64,000 nt of DNA from Clostridiaceae bacterium JG1575 (GTDB lineage: Bacteria > Bacillota > Clostridia > Clostridiales > Clostridiaceae), in contig LQGW01000055.1 of the NCBI GenBank assembly GCA_002838815.1, positions 47,177 to 111,176 of the forward strand. Reading direction: 5' to 3'. The translations under genes were made by a program, and so were the position numbers. The notes beneath the pieces were generated by a model that saw only the letters and a program-made list of their open reading frames with translations, searched no databases and was not told where the DNA came from. The number at the start of each line of letters is the position of its first letter. Positions within the stretch are counted from its first letter, which is position 1. Shown piece by piece: positions 1-9,029 of this stretch.

Positions 1-1
1 T

Positions 2-301
2 CATGCATTCAGCATCATCGCCATGCCCCCCGGCGGCTTCTTCATCTACGGACTGATGATTGCCGGAACCCTCGGCATCATCCGCTTTATGGAAAACAAT
101 GCGCGCAACAAAGCCAAGGAACTGGCCAAGGGTGGCACGCTCACCGCGCAAGCCAGCGTGGTGGAGGATGGTTGTTCCTCAAGCTGTGCCTCGTGCCAAG
201 CCGGCGCCGCCTGTGGAATGGCCGAATTCAGGGGACAGATGACCCCCAAAACAAAACTATGGATCCCAGGGAACCCCAAACGCCCTGAGGGGAAGGAATA
301 A
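2..301 (+). CDS. rnfE: RnfE, electron transport complex subunit E (C-terminal part)
   Basis: The reading frame is already open at base 2, so the gene begins before the window. What remains is the end of an integral membrane subunit of the Rnf complex, which couples ferredoxin:NAD+ oxidoreduction to ion transport. The visible part has the PPGGFFIYG motif and last membrane helix expected near the RnfE end, then a hydrophilic tail of about 65 residues. The tail carries a tight cysteine group, DGCSSSCASCQAGAACG, spaced C-x3-C-x2-C-x5-C. It lies 3 bases before rnfA, and the order E-A-B matches clostridial rnf operons. RnfE is assigned from position and motif; a metal-binding role for the tail is inference. 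Confidence 0.85.
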   Translation, partial: HAFSIIAMPPGGFFIYGLMIAGTLGIIRFMENNARNKAKELAKGGTLTAQASVVEDGCSSSCASCQAGAACGMAEFRGQMTPKTKLWIPGNPKRPEGKE

Positions 302-304
302 GCT

Positions 305-898
305 ATGAATCAGTATCTTCAGTTGCTTTTCAACAGCATTTTTGTCAATAACGTGGTGCTCGTGCAGTTTTTGGCCATCTGCTCCTTCCTCGGGGTCTCT
401 CGCAACGTCAAAACGGCCATGAGTATGAGCGGCGCCGTCATCTTCGTCATGCTGGGCGCCTCCGCCATCACCTACCCCATCAACACCTTTGTGCTCAAGC
501 CCAACGGATTGTCCTACCTTCAGACCTTGGTGTTCATCCTCGTCATCGCCTCTTTGGTGCAGATCGTGGAATCCATCCTCAAAAAATCCGTTCCGCCCCT
601 TTATAAAGCGTTGGGCATCTATTTGCCCCTCATCACCACCAACTGCGCCATCTTAGGCATCACCCTTCGCAACGTGGAGTCCAACTACAACTTCGGATTG
701 GCCATGACCAACGCCTTGGGCTCCGGCCTTGGCTACCTGCTGGCCATGTTCATCTTCTCTTCCATCCGCGTACGCCTGGAAGACTCCGAAGTGCCCAAAA
801 CCTGGGCAGGACTGCCCATTACTTTGGTTTCAGCCTCCATTGTCTCCGTATCCTTCATTGGATTCCGAGGCATCGCTGAAAACCTGTTTCGTTTTTAG
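305..898 (+). CDS. rnfA: RnfA, electron transport complex subunit A
   Basis: A 197-residue, very hydrophobic protein with about six membrane segments. It has RnfA family features: the start NQYLQLLFNSIFVNNVVLVQ, the stretch LPLITTNCAILGI in the middle and a short cytoplasmic end. RnfA and RnfE are homologous antiparallel membrane subunits that sit in the ion-translocating core of Rnf; the conserved Cys of TTNCA belongs to the pair thought to hold an intramembrane iron-sulfur cluster. A GGAAGGA ribosome site precedes the ATG. rnfB follows after 11 bases, so the three genes are cotranscribed. Confidence 0.95.
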   Translation: MNQYLQLLFNSIFVNNVVLVQFLAICSFLGVSRNVKTAMSMSGAVIFVMLGASAITYPINTFVLKPNGLSYLQTLVFILVIASLVQIVESILKKSVPPLYKALGIYLPLITTNCAILGITLRNVESNYNFGLAMTNALGSGLGYLLAMFIFSSIRVRLEDSEVPKTWAGLPITLVSASIVSVSFIGFRGIAENLFRF

Positions 899-909
899 GA
901 GGTGCCCTA

Positions 910-1731
910 ATGATCGCAGCCATTGATCCTATGAGCATTGCCTTGCCGGCGGGATTTCTCACCGTCACGGCGCTCCTTTTGGGAACGCTCATCACCATCG
1001 TTTCAAAAAAATTTGCGGTTCCCGTAGACAACCGCGTCAACGACATTCTCGTTTTACTGCCCGGCGCCAACTGTGGCGCCTGCGGATATTCCGGCTGTTC
1101 GGGCTATGCAGAAGCTCTGGCCTCGGGCAAGGAAACCAACACTTCGAAGTGCATTCCCGGCGGCCCCGCCACCTCGGATGATCTTTCCGACTATTTGGGC
1201 TTTGCCTTGGAAGTGTACATGCCCATCATGGCTCAAGTGTATTGCCAAGGCACGACCGACCGCACCAAGCCCCGTTTCTCTTACGAAGGCACCCCCACTT
1301 GCAAAGCCGCGAACCTCGTGCAAAAAGGACCCGGCAGCTGCGTTTACGGTTGCTTGGGCTTTGGGGACTGCAAAGCCGTTTGCGAATACGACGCCATCCG
1401 CATCGAAGATGGTGTGGCGCGGATCATTCCGGAAAACTGCATTGCCTGCGGCAAATGCGTCACCGAGTGTCCCAAATCCATCATCCACCTGGTGCCCAAA
1501 CGGGAGAACGCCTACATCAATCGGTGCTCCAATCCTCTGCTTGCCCCCATTGTGAAAAAGAGTTGCTCCATCGGATGCATCGGCTGTACGCTCTGTGTGC
1601 GGGCCTGCAAATATGGCGCCATCACCATGAAGGATTCCCTGGCCATCATCAACCAGGAAAAATGCGTTCAGTGCGGAGAATGCCTCAAGGTATGTCCCTC
1701 CAAGTCCATCATCATGGGCCTTGTTATGTAA
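910..1731 (+). CDS. rnfB: RnfB, iron-sulfur subunit of the Rnf complex
   Basis: A 273-residue protein that takes electrons from reduced ferredoxin and passes them into the Rnf complex. One N-terminal membrane helix (residues about 13-32) anchors it. It is followed by the Fe-S domain CGACGYSGCSGYAEAL (Cys 55, 58, 63, later 81), a cysteine-rich middle (Cys 131-158) and ferredoxin-type clusters C-x2-C-x2-C-x3-C at about 177-187, 223-233 and 252-262. A perfect AGGAGGTG site lies just before the ATG. It is the last gene of the operon and is followed by a strong terminator. Confidence 0.95.
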   Translation: MIAAIDPMSIALPAGFLTVTALLLGTLITIVSKKFAVPVDNRVNDILVLLPGANCGACGYSGCSGYAEALASGKETNTSKCIPGGPATSDDLSDYLGFALEVYMPIMAQVYCQGTTDRTKPRFSYEGTPTCKAANLVQKGPGSCVYGCLGFGDCKAVCEYDAIRIEDGVARIIPENCIACGKCVTECPKSIIHLVPKRENAYINRCSNPLLAPIVKKSCSIGCIGCTLCVRACKYGAITMKDSLAIINQEKCVQCGECLKVCPSKSIIMGLVM

Positions 1732-1746
1732 GGCCCTGCCCTCCAA

Positions 1747-1790
1747 GGAACCAAAGAGCCCCACTGGGCGCCTCTTTGGTTCCTTTTTTT
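1747..1790 (+). terminator. Intrinsic terminator of the rnf operon
   Basis: Perfect 12-base-pair stem (GGAACCAAAGAG / CTCTTTGGTTCC) followed directly by seven T residues, 16 bases after the rnfB stop. Confidence 0.9.
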
Positions 1791-1870
1791 CAGCACCTAC
1801 TTCATGGACCCCTTCGCGCAAAGCCCCCTCCCGTTCGCTCTGGGGCGAGCCGAACAATGCCTCAAGGAAC

Positions 1871-1920
1871 CCGAAAAAGCCAGGGAGCGGATCCAACAAT
1901 CCGCCCCCTGGCTTTTTCGG
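1871..1920. terminator. Probable bidirectional terminator between convergent units
   Basis: Perfect 15-base inverted repeat, CCGAAAAAGCCAGGG and its complement, with a 20-base loop. The arms carry A/T runs so it could act on either strand. It lies between the end of the rnf operon and the end of the minus-strand glycerol operon. Confidence 0.65.
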
Positions 1921-1957
1921 GCTGTTTCTATCTTTTCTGGAATGGCTTTTTCCGTCC

Positions 1958-2329
1958 CTACCCCTGATCCCTCATGGGCGCACGGCGCGCCCTCAAACGA
2001 CCCAGGAGCATTCCTAAAAGGTTCGCGCCAAGGTAGGCGAGGAAGAAGAGGGCGTCTTTATCCAACACCAACTCCCCCGCCCGAACCCGGATGGCGATGA
2101 AAAAGACGGCCAAGAGGACAATGAGCTGAAAGAAATCCGCAGGGCCTCGGCGGTTGGTCAAAAAGGCGGTGAGGAAGAACACGAGGGGGAATCCCGCATA
2201 GACAATGGCCGCAACTCGGATGATGCCTTGGAATTCATGGGTCTGGATCCAAAAGAGGTCTTCAAAGAATACCCCCAATACTACCAGCAGGGCGCCTAAG
2301 AGGATCCAGGGGAAATTTTTAGGATGCAT
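1958..2329 (-). CDS. Small integral membrane protein, unknown function
   Basis: 123 residues with four predicted membrane helices (about residues 7-23, 33-58, 66-83, 90-108) and a basic C-terminus rich in Arg. I do not recognise a family. It is the last gene in the direction of the glycerol operon, 86 bases after the DUF1667 gene, so it may be cotranscribed. Its Shine-Dalgarno AAGGAGGG sits inside the arm of a long hairpin in the leader (2336-2381), which suggests control of translation. It may be a minor membrane component tied to glycerol use, but nothing in the sequence proves that. Confidence 0.6.
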   Translation of the reverse strand: MHPKNFPWILLGALLVVLGVFFEDLFWIQTHEFQGIIRVAAIVYAGFPLVFFLTAFLTNRRGPADFFQLIVLLAVFFIAIRVRAGELVLDKDALFFLAYLGANLLGMLLGRLRARRAPMRDQG

Positions 2330-2335
2330 GATCGA

Positions 2336-2381
2336 CCCTCCTTATGATGCGGTGAAGTGAATACCCTCATCATAAGGAAGG
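2336..2381 (-). promoter_or_regulatory. Leader hairpin that covers a Shine-Dalgarno
   Basis: Read on the minus strand, CCTTCCTTATGATG pairs with CATCATAAGGAGGG (13 of 14 positions) across an 18-base loop. The 3' arm contains the AAGGAGGG ribosome site of the gene starting at 2329. There is no T-run, so this is not a typical terminator. Confidence 0.5.
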
Positions 2382-2415
2382 ATCATGAACCGATCGTGAC
2401 GCTCCCATGAATTTT

Positions 2416-2805
2416 TCAAGGGCTGCTTGGCCCCTCTTTTTTACCCAGCACGGGCGCGGTGGCGATGAGATCCGCCTCGAGACCGCCTACATGGGGGACG
2501 AGCACCTGGCCCAAGGAAATGGGCGCTGGCACGATGGTCCCTTTTAAAAGGGCCATCACGTCCAAAAGGCGCTCTTTAGGGATGGGAACGCTGGTTTTCA
2601 CCGAAACCATTTGTTTTTCTCCGCCACGGACCCGAAGGCAGGTCGTGAGAGTCCGCATGGGGTGGGTCATTTCCCGCAGGGCATGTCCGACGCCCCGAGG
2701 GCACCCGTTGCCCGACACCTTCCAGGATTCGGGATCTTCGGCTGGGCCGCTCACCGTGAGGCGGCAGCCCATGGGGCAAAGGATGCAGGTCATCTCTTTA
2801 ATCAT
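2416..2805 (-). CDS. DUF1667 protein, small Cys-rich partner of glycerol dehydrogenase flavoproteins
   Basis: 129 residues. The N-terminus has C-x2-C-P-x-GC (CILCPMGCRLTV) and later GNGCPRGVGHALREM, the pattern of DUF1667 proteins encoded beside GlpA/GlpB-like flavoproteins in Clostridia. The four Cys (near residues 6, 9, 13, 35) could bind an Fe-S centre; that is inference. I chose the ATG at 2805 because GGAGGG stands 6 bases before it; a longer in-frame start at 2829 has no such site. The start overlaps the end of the flavoprotein gene by 8 bases, so translation is probably coupled. Confidence 0.8.
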   Translation of the reverse strand: MIKEMTCILCPMGCRLTVSGPAEDPESWKVSGNGCPRGVGHALREMTHPMRTLTTCLRVRGGEKQMVSVKTSVPIPKERLLDVMALLKGTIVPAPISLGQVLVPHVGGLEADLIATAPVLGKKEGPSSP

Positions 2806-4078
2806 GGTTTCCCTCCACAGTCGCTTCAATGGCTCCCCCTTGGGGATTCCAGGCCTCCGGAGAGAGGGTCGTCTGAATCATTTCCGAGGGCAAAAGAATG
2901 CGATGGTACGTTTCTTGGAGGCGCCGTCCGTCCTGGGTTAAAATCACCTTGGCGCCCCGGACGACGTTTTTTGCCCGCAAAAACAAGGGGATGGGCTCTT
3001 GAGTCTCGCAGCGTAGTCTTTGGGGTACCACGCTCGCAATGCCTTCTCCCGCCTGAAGGGGCAAGGCCTTAACAGGCCCCAGCCTTCCTTTGGCATAGCG
3101 GGCAGCCATGACGCCGGCCTGACGTCCTTCCTTTGTGACAAAATCCACCACGTCGTGGACGTGCAACACATTGCCGCAGCTGAAAAATCCCGGCTGATCG
3201 CACATCAAAGCGGAATCCACCGCCGGCCCCCCAGTTTTGGGATCCAAGCCGATGCCAACGCTAAGGGGCAATTCAATTTCAGGGATGAGCCCCACCGATA
3301 AAAGAAGGGTATCGCAGGAGATTTCTTCTTGGCTTCCCGGAATGGGTCTTCGCTGTTCGTCCACTCGGACCAAGCTCACAGCTTCCACCCTCGTGTGCCC
3401 ATGAATGGCGGCGATGGCCGTCGAGCATTTTAAAGGAATGTCAAAATCCTCAAGGCACTGGGCCACATTGCGGGCAAGGCCCGAGGAGTGCGGCATGATT
3501 TCCACCACAGCCCGCACCTTAGCTCCCTCCAAGCTCATGCGCCGGGCCATGATCAGCCCAATATCCCCCGAGCCGTAAATCACCACCTCGCGTCCTACAA
3601 GGTATCCCTCTTCATTCGCCATCTTTTGGGCAAAGCCCGCGGTATAGATGCCGCTGGGGCGAACCCCTGGCAGGGCGATCGCTCCGGCGGTGCGCTCGCG
3701 ACAGCCCGTAGCAAACACCACGGCCTTGGCTTTGATTTGCAAAAGACCCGCCGCACACGCCACCGTCAGTTCATGATCCGCCGTAAGGCTCAGCACCATG
3801 GCATTTAAAAGCACCGGCACCCGTTGCGTCTTGATTTGCTCAATGAATCGCTGGGCGTATTCGGGCCCTGTGAGCTCTTCCCCGAATTCATGCAGGCCAA
3901 AGCCATTGTGAATGCATTGATTGAGAATCCCGCCCAGCTCCTCGCTGCGCTCGATTAAAAGGGGGCGCCCCCCTTCTTTTTGGACCGATAACGCGGCGGC
4001 CAGTCCAGCAGGTCCTGCCCCGATAACCACCACCTCGACCTCTTGAAAAAAAGGCATCGTAGTTTCATTATTCTTCAT
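2798..4078 (-). CDS. FAD/NAD(P)-binding oxidoreductase, GlpB-like subunit
   Basis: 426 residues of a pyridine-nucleotide-disulfide-type flavoprotein. The N-terminal FAD site is VVVIGAGPAGLAAALS (about residues 15-30). A second dinucleotide fold, VVIYGSGDIGLIMARR, lies near residue 165, and the second FAD-contact motif near residue 300 (PGFFSCGNVLHVHDVVD). It lies between a GlpA-like gene and the DUF1667 gene, an arrangement typical of clostridial anaerobic glycerol-3-phosphate dehydrogenase loci. It probably passes electrons from glycerol-3-phosphate oxidation to an acceptor. The start overlaps the upstream gene by 11 bases. A second possible start lies at residue 8. Confidence 0.85.
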   Translation of the reverse strand: MKNNETTMPFFQEVEVVVIGAGPAGLAAALSVQKEGGRPLLIERSEELGGILNQCIHNGFGLHEFGEELTGPEYAQRFIEQIKTQRVPVLLNAMVLSLTADHELTVACAAGLLQIKAKAVVFATGCRERTAGAIALPGVRPSGIYTAGFAQKMANEEGYLVGREVVIYGSGDIGLIMARRMSLEGAKVRAVVEIMPHSSGLARNVAQCLEDFDIPLKCSTAIAAIHGHTRVEAVSLVRVDEQRRPIPGSQEEISCDTLLLSVGLIPEIELPLSVGIGLDPKTGGPAVDSALMCDQPGFFSCGNVLHVHDVVDFVTKEGRQAGVMAARYAKGRLGPVKALPLQAGEGIASVVPQRLRCETQEPIPLFLRAKNVVRGAKVILTQDGRRLQETYHRILLPSEMIQTTLSPEAWNPQGGAIEATVEGNHD

Positions 4079-5594
4079 CTTGATTCCATCGTCCGTCCTT
4101 TCGTTCGCGCCCGAGCTCTTCCTTGGTTCTGGCCCGAAGGATGGCGGAGCCCTTGGAATCCTTCAGCACCTGCGTGATGGGGATGCCCTGCTCAGCGGCC
4201 AAAAGGGCCATGACTTTCGGCCCGCAAAAGGTCCCTTGACAGCGCCCCATGCCGGGTCTCACCCGCCGTTTCACCCCGTCCATGGTTATCGCCGCTGCGG
4301 GAGAGCGCAGCGCTAGAAGAATCTCTTTTTCCGTCACCGTTTCACAGCGGCACACCACATGCCCCCAAGCGGGATCTTCAGCAATGGCCGCTTTTTTTTG
4401 TTCTGCGCTCATGTGGGAAAAGTTAGGGATTCCACGACGCTCGCTGATCCAATGCTCTTTCGGGTCCTCTGGGAGGCGCCCCGATCGGCACATCAGCTCA
4501 TACACCATTTCACCGATGGCTGGAGAGGAGGCGAGTCCTGGAGATTCAATCCCCCCTGCATGAAAAAATCCGGGGGACTGACGGCTTTCATAAATCATAA
4601 AATCTCCCGTATCCGGGGTGGCCCGGAGCCCTGAAAATACCCGAATCGTTTTTTGCAGGCGCAGCCCGGGCACGGAGCGCCGAGCTAAGGCATCAATTTG
4701 CGCGAGCCCCGATGGCGTCGTATCCTTTAAAAATTCTTCCTCGCTGACCGCTACGGAATTGGGTCCGATCATCAAATTACCATGCACCGTGGGGGTCACG
4801 AGAACCCCTTTGCCCAAGGGTGTGGGGGCTTGGAAAATGACGTGGGAGACCATGGCCCCCTCCGAGCGGTCCAACAGTCGGTACTCGCCCTTTCGGGGAT
4901 GAATCGTATACTCGTGATCCCCCACCATGGCGCCAAGATCCGCCGCATGAATGCCCGCCGCATTGACAACGGTTCGGGTCTGTAAGGGACCTTGACTCGT
5001 CTCCAATAGAAACCCGTCCGAGTGGGGGATAATGTTCAAAACCTGTCGGTCCCGTTGAAAAATCACCCCGTTGGCCATCGCGTTCTCTAAAAAGGCCAAG
5101 GTCATGGCAAAAGGGCAGACAATGCCCGCCGAAGTGCACAACAAGGCGCCTCGCACCTCATCCGATAAGGCGCCCTCCAGGGCCAAAACCTCTTGTCTGC
5201 TCAATAAGGAGAGCCCTTCCACACCGTTGGCCCTGCCGCGCTGCAACAGCGCCTGTAGCACCGCCTCTTCATCTGGTGTGAAGGCCAGGACCAGAGATCC
5301 CGTAGGTTCATAGGGAAAATCCAGCATTTGGGCAAGCTTGGGGATCCTCTGGGCCCCGCGCACATTGAGCTTAGCTTTGAGCGTGCCGACCTCACAGTCG
5401 TACCCGGCATGGACGATGGCGCTGTTTGCTTTGCTGGTGGCTTCCCCCGGCTCCAGATTCTGGTCGAGGATGAGGGTCCGCCAGTTTTGTCTGGAAACTT
5501 CCCGGGCTACGGCGCAGCCTGTGACGCCGGCCCCGATAATAACTACATCGTAAAGAGGGGGTTCCCCCATTTCTTTATTATTCGTCCTTGGCAT
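4068..5594 (-). CDS. glpA: FAD-dependent glycerol-3-phosphate dehydrogenase, GlpA-like, with C-terminal [2Fe-2S] domain
   Basis: 508 residues. The N-terminal DAO-type FAD domain begins [19 protein letters not shown]. The C-terminal BFD-like domain has Cys spaced as CRC ... [12 protein letters not shown], the likely 2Fe-2S ligands. It oxidises sn-glycerol 3-phosphate to dihydroxyacetone phosphate. I set the start at 5594 because AAAGGAG stands 8 bases upstream; the open frame runs further up but that part is only the antisense of glpK. It overlaps the end of glpK by 17 bases, so the two are coupled. A general FAD-dependent oxidoreductase role is the alternative, but glpK next door makes glycerol-3-phosphate the best substrate. 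Confidence 0.85.
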   Translation of the reverse strand: MPRTNNKEMGEPPLYDVVIIGAGVTGCAVAREVSRQNWRTLILDQNLEPGEATSKANSAIVHAGYDCEVGTLKAKLNVRGAQRIPKLAQMLDFPYEPTGSLVLAFTPDEEAVLQALLQRGRANGVEGLSLLSRQEVLALEGALSDEVRGALLCTSAGIVCPFAMTLAFLENAMANGVIFQRDRQVLNIIPHSDGFLLETSQGPLQTRTVVNAAGIHAADLGAMVGDHEYTIHPRKGEYRLLDRSEGAMVSHVIFQAPTPLGKGVLVTPTVHGNLMIGPNSVAVSEEEFLKDTTPSGLAQIDALARRSVPGLRLQKTIRVFSGLRATPDTGDFMIYESRQSPGFFHAGGIESPGLASSPAIGEMVYELMCRSGRLPEDPKEHWISERRGIPNFSHMSAEQKKAAIAEDPAWGHVVCRCETVTEKEILLALRSPAAAITMDGVKRRVRPGMGRCQGTFCGPKVMALLAAEQGIPITQVLKDSKGSAILRARTKEELGRERKDGRWNQDEE

Positions 5595-7146
5595 TGGTGA
5601 GATCTCCTTTATTGGCCTCAATCGCTTTCTTCGTTTCTTCGGTTTCCTCATCCTGCGCCCAAGCCATAGACCGCTCCACGGCCCGTTGCCATTGCCTGTA
5701 GTTTTTCTCCATTCCCCTGCGATCCTGCTGGGGGAGGAAGGTCCGCTCGCAGGCCCACTGGGATTCAATGGAGGTCATGGAGGGGAAAAATCCCGCGGCG
5801 AGGCCGGCAAGATACGCGGCGCCAAGGGCGGTGGTCTCCACCGTTTGGGCGCGCTTCACGGGGCAACCCAATAAATCGGCCTGAAACTGCATTAAAAAGT
5901 TGTTGGCGCTGGCGCCTCCATCCACCTTCAAAAGCGGCAGGGGAATCCCCGAGTCTTTTTCCATGGCGCCCAGGACGTCCCTGGTCTGATAGGCGATGGA
6001 TTCCAGGGTGGCTCGAACCAAATGCTCCCGGCGCACGCCTCGGGTCAACCCCACAATGGTGCCTCGCGCATACATGTCCCAATAGGGCGCTCCCAAGCCT
6101 TGGAAGGCGGGCACCACATAAACCCCCTTGGTATCGGGCACCATGGAGGCATAAAACTCCGTCTGAGCGGCATCATACACCAGCCGCAGCTCATCGCGCA
6201 GCCACTGCACCGAAGCGCCTCCCATGAAAATGGACCCCTCCAAGGCGTAAGTGACCCCTTCTGGCAGGCCCCAAGCAATGGTGGTCAGGAGCCCTTGCTT
6301 TGAAGAAACCGCTTGGCGACCCGTATTCATGAGCAGAAAACAACCCGTGCCGTACGTATTCTTCGACATGCCCTTGGAAAAGCAGGCTTGGCCAAAGAGC
6401 GCCGCTTGCTGATCCCCCGCAACGCCAAGGATCGGGATGTTCGCAGCCCCAAAGGTCCCTTCATCCGTAGTGCCGAAAATGCCGCTCGAGGGTCGGACCT
6501 CGGGCAATAGGGCCCTAGGGATGTCAAAGAGCTTCAATAGCTCGTCGTCCCATTCCAGAGTATGTATGTTGAAAAGGAGCGTGCGGCTGGCGTTGGAATA
6601 ATCCGTCGCGTGGACCTGGCCCCGCGTAAGATTCCAAATCAACCAAGTATCCATGGTGCCTAAGAGCAGCTCGCCACGCTGGGCACGCGCCCGAGCGTTG
6701 GGCACCTGATCCAAAAGCCAGGCAACCTTGGTGGCGCTGAAATACGCATCCAGCAACAAGCCGGTTTTTTGCCGAATCATGGGCTCATAGCCTTCTTTTT
6801 TCAACCGTTCGCACTTTGCCGCCGTGCGCCGGCACTGCCAACCGATGGCTGGGGCAATGGGTTTCCCTGTGACACGATCCCACATCACCACGGTTTCTCG
6901 CTGATTGGTGATGCCCATGGCCGCCACCTCATGGGGGCTCGTACCGGTGCGCTCCAAGACCTCTCGAGCCACACCCATCTGCGTCGCCCACACGTCCATG
7001 GCGTCCTGCTCCACCCACCCAGCCTTCGGGTAGTGCTGCGGGAATTCCTTTTGGGCCTGCCCCCTCATGCGCCCTTCTTGGTCGAATAAGAGCGCTCGGG
7101 AACTCGTCGTTCCCTGATCCAGTGCTAAAATGACTCGCTTTTTCAT
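5578..7146 (-). CDS. glpK: Glycerol kinase
   Basis: 522 residues of the FGGY kinase family. It phosphorylates glycerol to sn-glycerol 3-phosphate with ATP. Seen: the phosphate-binding start [17 protein letters not shown], the [14 protein letters not shown] motif and the C-terminal signature region [18 protein letters not shown]. It has a short acidic/lysine-rich tail (after MAWAQDEE) that makes it slightly longer than the usual 495-505 residues. It is the first gene of the glpK-glpA-glpB-like-DUF1667 operon, with a good AAGGAAGC-type ribosome site. Confidence 0.95.
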   Translation of the reverse strand: MKKRVILALDQGTTSSRALLFDQEGRMRGQAQKEFPQHYPKAGWVEQDAMDVWATQMGVAREVLERTGTSPHEVAAMGITNQRETVVMWDRVTGKPIAPAIGWQCRRTAAKCERLKKEGYEPMIRQKTGLLLDAYFSATKVAWLLDQVPNARARAQRGELLLGTMDTWLIWNLTRGQVHATDYSNASRTLLFNIHTLEWDDELLKLFDIPRALLPEVRPSSGIFGTTDEGTFGAANIPILGVAGDQQAALFGQACFSKGMSKNTYGTGCFLLMNTGRQAVSSKQGLLTTIAWGLPEGVTYALEGSIFMGGASVQWLRDELRLVYDAAQTEFYASMVPDTKGVYVVPAFQGLGAPYWDMYARGTIVGLTRGVRREHLVRATLESIAYQTRDVLGAMEKDSGIPLPLLKVDGGASANNFLMQFQADLLGCPVKRAQTVETTALGAAYLAGLAAGFFPSMTSIESQWACERTFLPQQDRRGMEKNYRQWQRAVERSMAWAQDEETEETKKAIEANKGDLTNAKDE

Positions 7147-7240
7147 GATTGCTTCCTTTCCTTGACGCTCCGAGACTCGGCGTGGCCCCTTGGTGGTGGG
7201 TCCTCTTCGATCAATTTTAGCATATCTTGGCGCCGGCCTT

Positions 7241-7271
7241 TTGCCCCCGCATCGAGGATTTGCTATATAAT
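7241..7271 (+). promoter_or_regulatory. Possible sigma-A promoter for the Spx-like gene
   Basis: TTGCCC at 7241 and TATAAT at 7266, spacing 19; an overlapping TATATA gives spacing 17. It is about 70 bases before the start codon at 7343. Confidence 0.45.
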
Positions 7272-7342
7272 GGGGGTATGCGCTCGCCCCTTCTGGGGGC
7301 TTGGCGTTTCGCTATTGAATGATAAATAAAGGATGAGTTTCC

Positions 7343-7720
7343 ATGAAAAAAGATCAATTAACGCTTTATGCTTATTCGCGCTGCAGCACCTGCCGCAAGG
7401 CGATGGCCTGGTTGGATGCCCATGACATTGCCTATGAGGTGGAAGAGATTTTGGACAATCCCCCCACGACAACCCTTTTCCATCATTGGTTGGAAGCGCA
7501 AGGCGTGGCCTTATCTTCCCTCTACAACAGCTCCGGAGAAAAGTATCGGGAACTACGCATGAAGGACCGCATTCCCACCCTCTCTTTGGAGGAACAGGTT
7601 GCGCTTTTGGCCTCCCACGGAAAACTCGTGAAGCGACCCTTACTCACCGACGGCAATGAAGTATTGGTGGGCTTCAAGGAGCCCCAATGGGCCCAGGCCC
7701 TCCTGGAGAGCCACTCATGA
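7343..7720 (+). CDS. Spx/ArsC-family thioredoxin-fold protein
   Basis: 125 residues. The N-terminus has the redox motif C-S-T-C at residues 14-17 (YSRCSTCRKAMAWLD), and the C-terminus has RPLLTDGNEVLVGFKE, where the family Arg and the ArsC-like end are expected. Members are Spx-type regulators that bind RNA polymerase or arsenate-reductase-like enzymes of unknown substrate. The Lys-Arg-Pro context (LVKRPLL) fits both. With no ars genes around, I favour a YffB/Spx-like protein of unknown role. The stop overlaps the next start (ATGA), so the methyltransferase is translationally coupled. Confidence 0.8.
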   Translation: MKKDQLTLYAYSRCSTCRKAMAWLDAHDIAYEVEEILDNPPTTTLFHHWLEAQGVALSSLYNSSGEKYRELRMKDRIPTLSLEEQVALLASHGKLVKRPLLTDGNEVLVGFKEPQWAQALLESHS

Positions 7721-8385
7721 CCCTTTTTGACGCAGCCGCTGAACACTATGAGGCGTGGTATGAAACCGAGCCCGGGCGCTACGCGGAGGAAGTAGAGACC
7801 AAAGCCCTGTTCTCCTTATTCCCTCCCGACCCGCTGCAAGTGCTGGATGCCGGCTGTGGCACCGGTCACTTCACGCGTCTATTCGCTCGTCTGGGGCACC
7901 GCATGACGGGGGTGGATGAATCCGGGCAGATGCTTCGCGCCGCCCTGACCCATACCCCCTCGGCGCTTCCCATTTCTTATGAGCAGATGGACCTCTACCA
8001 CTTGGAATTCCCCGACGCTCATTTTGATGCCGCCGTCTCCGTGACCACCTTTGAATTTTTGGAACACCCCCAGCGCGCCTTCGAAGAGTTGTTTCGCGTG
8101 ATCCGTTCCGGAGGGGTTCTTTTGATCGGCACGATTCTTCAGGGCGGCCTTTGGGCCAATGCCTATGAGAAGGCGGCCAAATCAGGCCATGCGCTTTTTC
8201 AAAAAGCCCGTTTCTTAAGCCTTCCCGAGCTTTTAGCGCTCTCTCCGGAAACCCTTGTGGCCATGGATACCTCGCTCTTTCAAAGCCCCGAAGCCCCCCA
8301 TGAGGACTTCACTCACGCCAAGGAAGAGGTCCTTCGTACCGTCAATCCCCCGGGCTTCGGCGCCTTTCTCTTTCAAAAGCCCTAA
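7717..8385 (+). CDS. SAM-dependent methyltransferase (class I, UbiE/COQ5-like)
   Basis: 222 residues with the class I methyltransferase fold. Motif I is VLDAGCGTGHFTRLFARLG (about residue 45), the acidic end of strand beta 2 is GVDESGQML, and the post-motif region is FDAAVSVTTFEFLEHPQRA. The substrate cannot be told. The start at 7717 gives an ATGA overlap with the preceding gene and has GGAGAG upstream; an open frame 10 codons longer has no ribosome site. Confidence 0.85.
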   Translation: MTLFDAAAEHYEAWYETEPGRYAEEVETKALFSLFPPDPLQVLDAGCGTGHFTRLFARLGHRMTGVDESGQMLRAALTHTPSALPISYEQMDLYHLEFPDAHFDAAVSVTTFEFLEHPQRAFEELFRVIRSGGVLLIGTILQGGLWANAYEKAAKSGHALFQKARFLSLPELLALSPETLVAMDTSLFQSPEAPHEDFTHAKEEVLRTVNPPGFGAFLFQKP

Positions 8386-9029
8386 GATCTTCCACTCAAA
8401 AGCCCCCCGCTACGTTCCCTGCTCTTCGCAGGCCGCCCGCCGGCAAAAGTCCCCGCAACACTCCGTTTTTTTGCGCAGCGGGCTTTTTTGCGTGGGGCTC
8501 TTGCCGGCGCTCACGAGCGCCCGCGCCCCTATGAAGAAGGCGCGAAAAACAGGGGGGATCCTCAAAACCTCTTGGGGCCCAAACTTTTTGCGCATGAACC
8601 CCCGCCACAGGAACGAACGAGCGCAATCTGGAGGCGGTCGCGTCTCCTTAGAGACCCCCTTGCCTTTCTCTTTTGTCGCCCGCAGCGCCTGCTTTTTTCA
8701 CGAAACATGAAGTCGTTCAGGTTTTTCAGCCGCTCAATGGATGCGTTTTCTTTTTGAGGCCCCTAAAAGGCGGACGGCGTCTGAAATTGGATCAAATATA
8801 ATGAGGTTTCGTTGATTTGAGTTGTAAACGGATGTCATTCTCATTCTTATGAATAAACATGCTATTTTGGTCCATAGAATCATGAATTTATTAAATGTGA
8901 GCCCACTCCATCACTTGTTAACTTTTTGATTAGAAAAAAAAGAATTGAGAATGTGAAATGGATCTATTATCATTAATTTAACAATGTATCTCCCTCGGGG
9001 ACGCATGAATTACAAAAGGAGGAAGGAAT
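8386..9029. other. Gene-poor stretch with an AT-rich leader before the ferritin-like gene
   Basis: The left half (8386-8760) is GC-rich and holds only short frames, the best being the Cys-rich frame at 8410-8595. The right half is AT-rich. It carries CATTCTCA at 8834 and TGAGAATG at 8945, an inverted pair of half-sites resembling part of a Fur-type box (TGAnAAT). I see no complete operator. These may form the promoter of the iron-related gene at 9030. Confidence 0.4.
8410..8595 (-). CDS. Possible small Cys-rich protein
   Basis: 61 residues, basic, with a C-terminal cluster TECCGDFCRRAACEEQ (four Cys). A G-rich stretch (GGCGGGGG) lies 3 to 4 bases before the ATG and might serve as a ribosome site. 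I do not recognise the family and overlapping frames of similar length exist, so this may be chance. Confidence 0.2.
   Translation of the reverse strand: MRKKFGPQEVLRIPPVFRAFFIGARALVSAGKSPTQKSPLRKKTECCGDFCRRAACEEQGT

Noticed and set aside
1054..1899. Long open frame on the minus strand across rnfB (281 codons)
   Set aside because: It is antisense to a clear RnfB with Fe-S motifs, has no ribosome site and gives low-complexity protein; a by-product of GC-rich coding.
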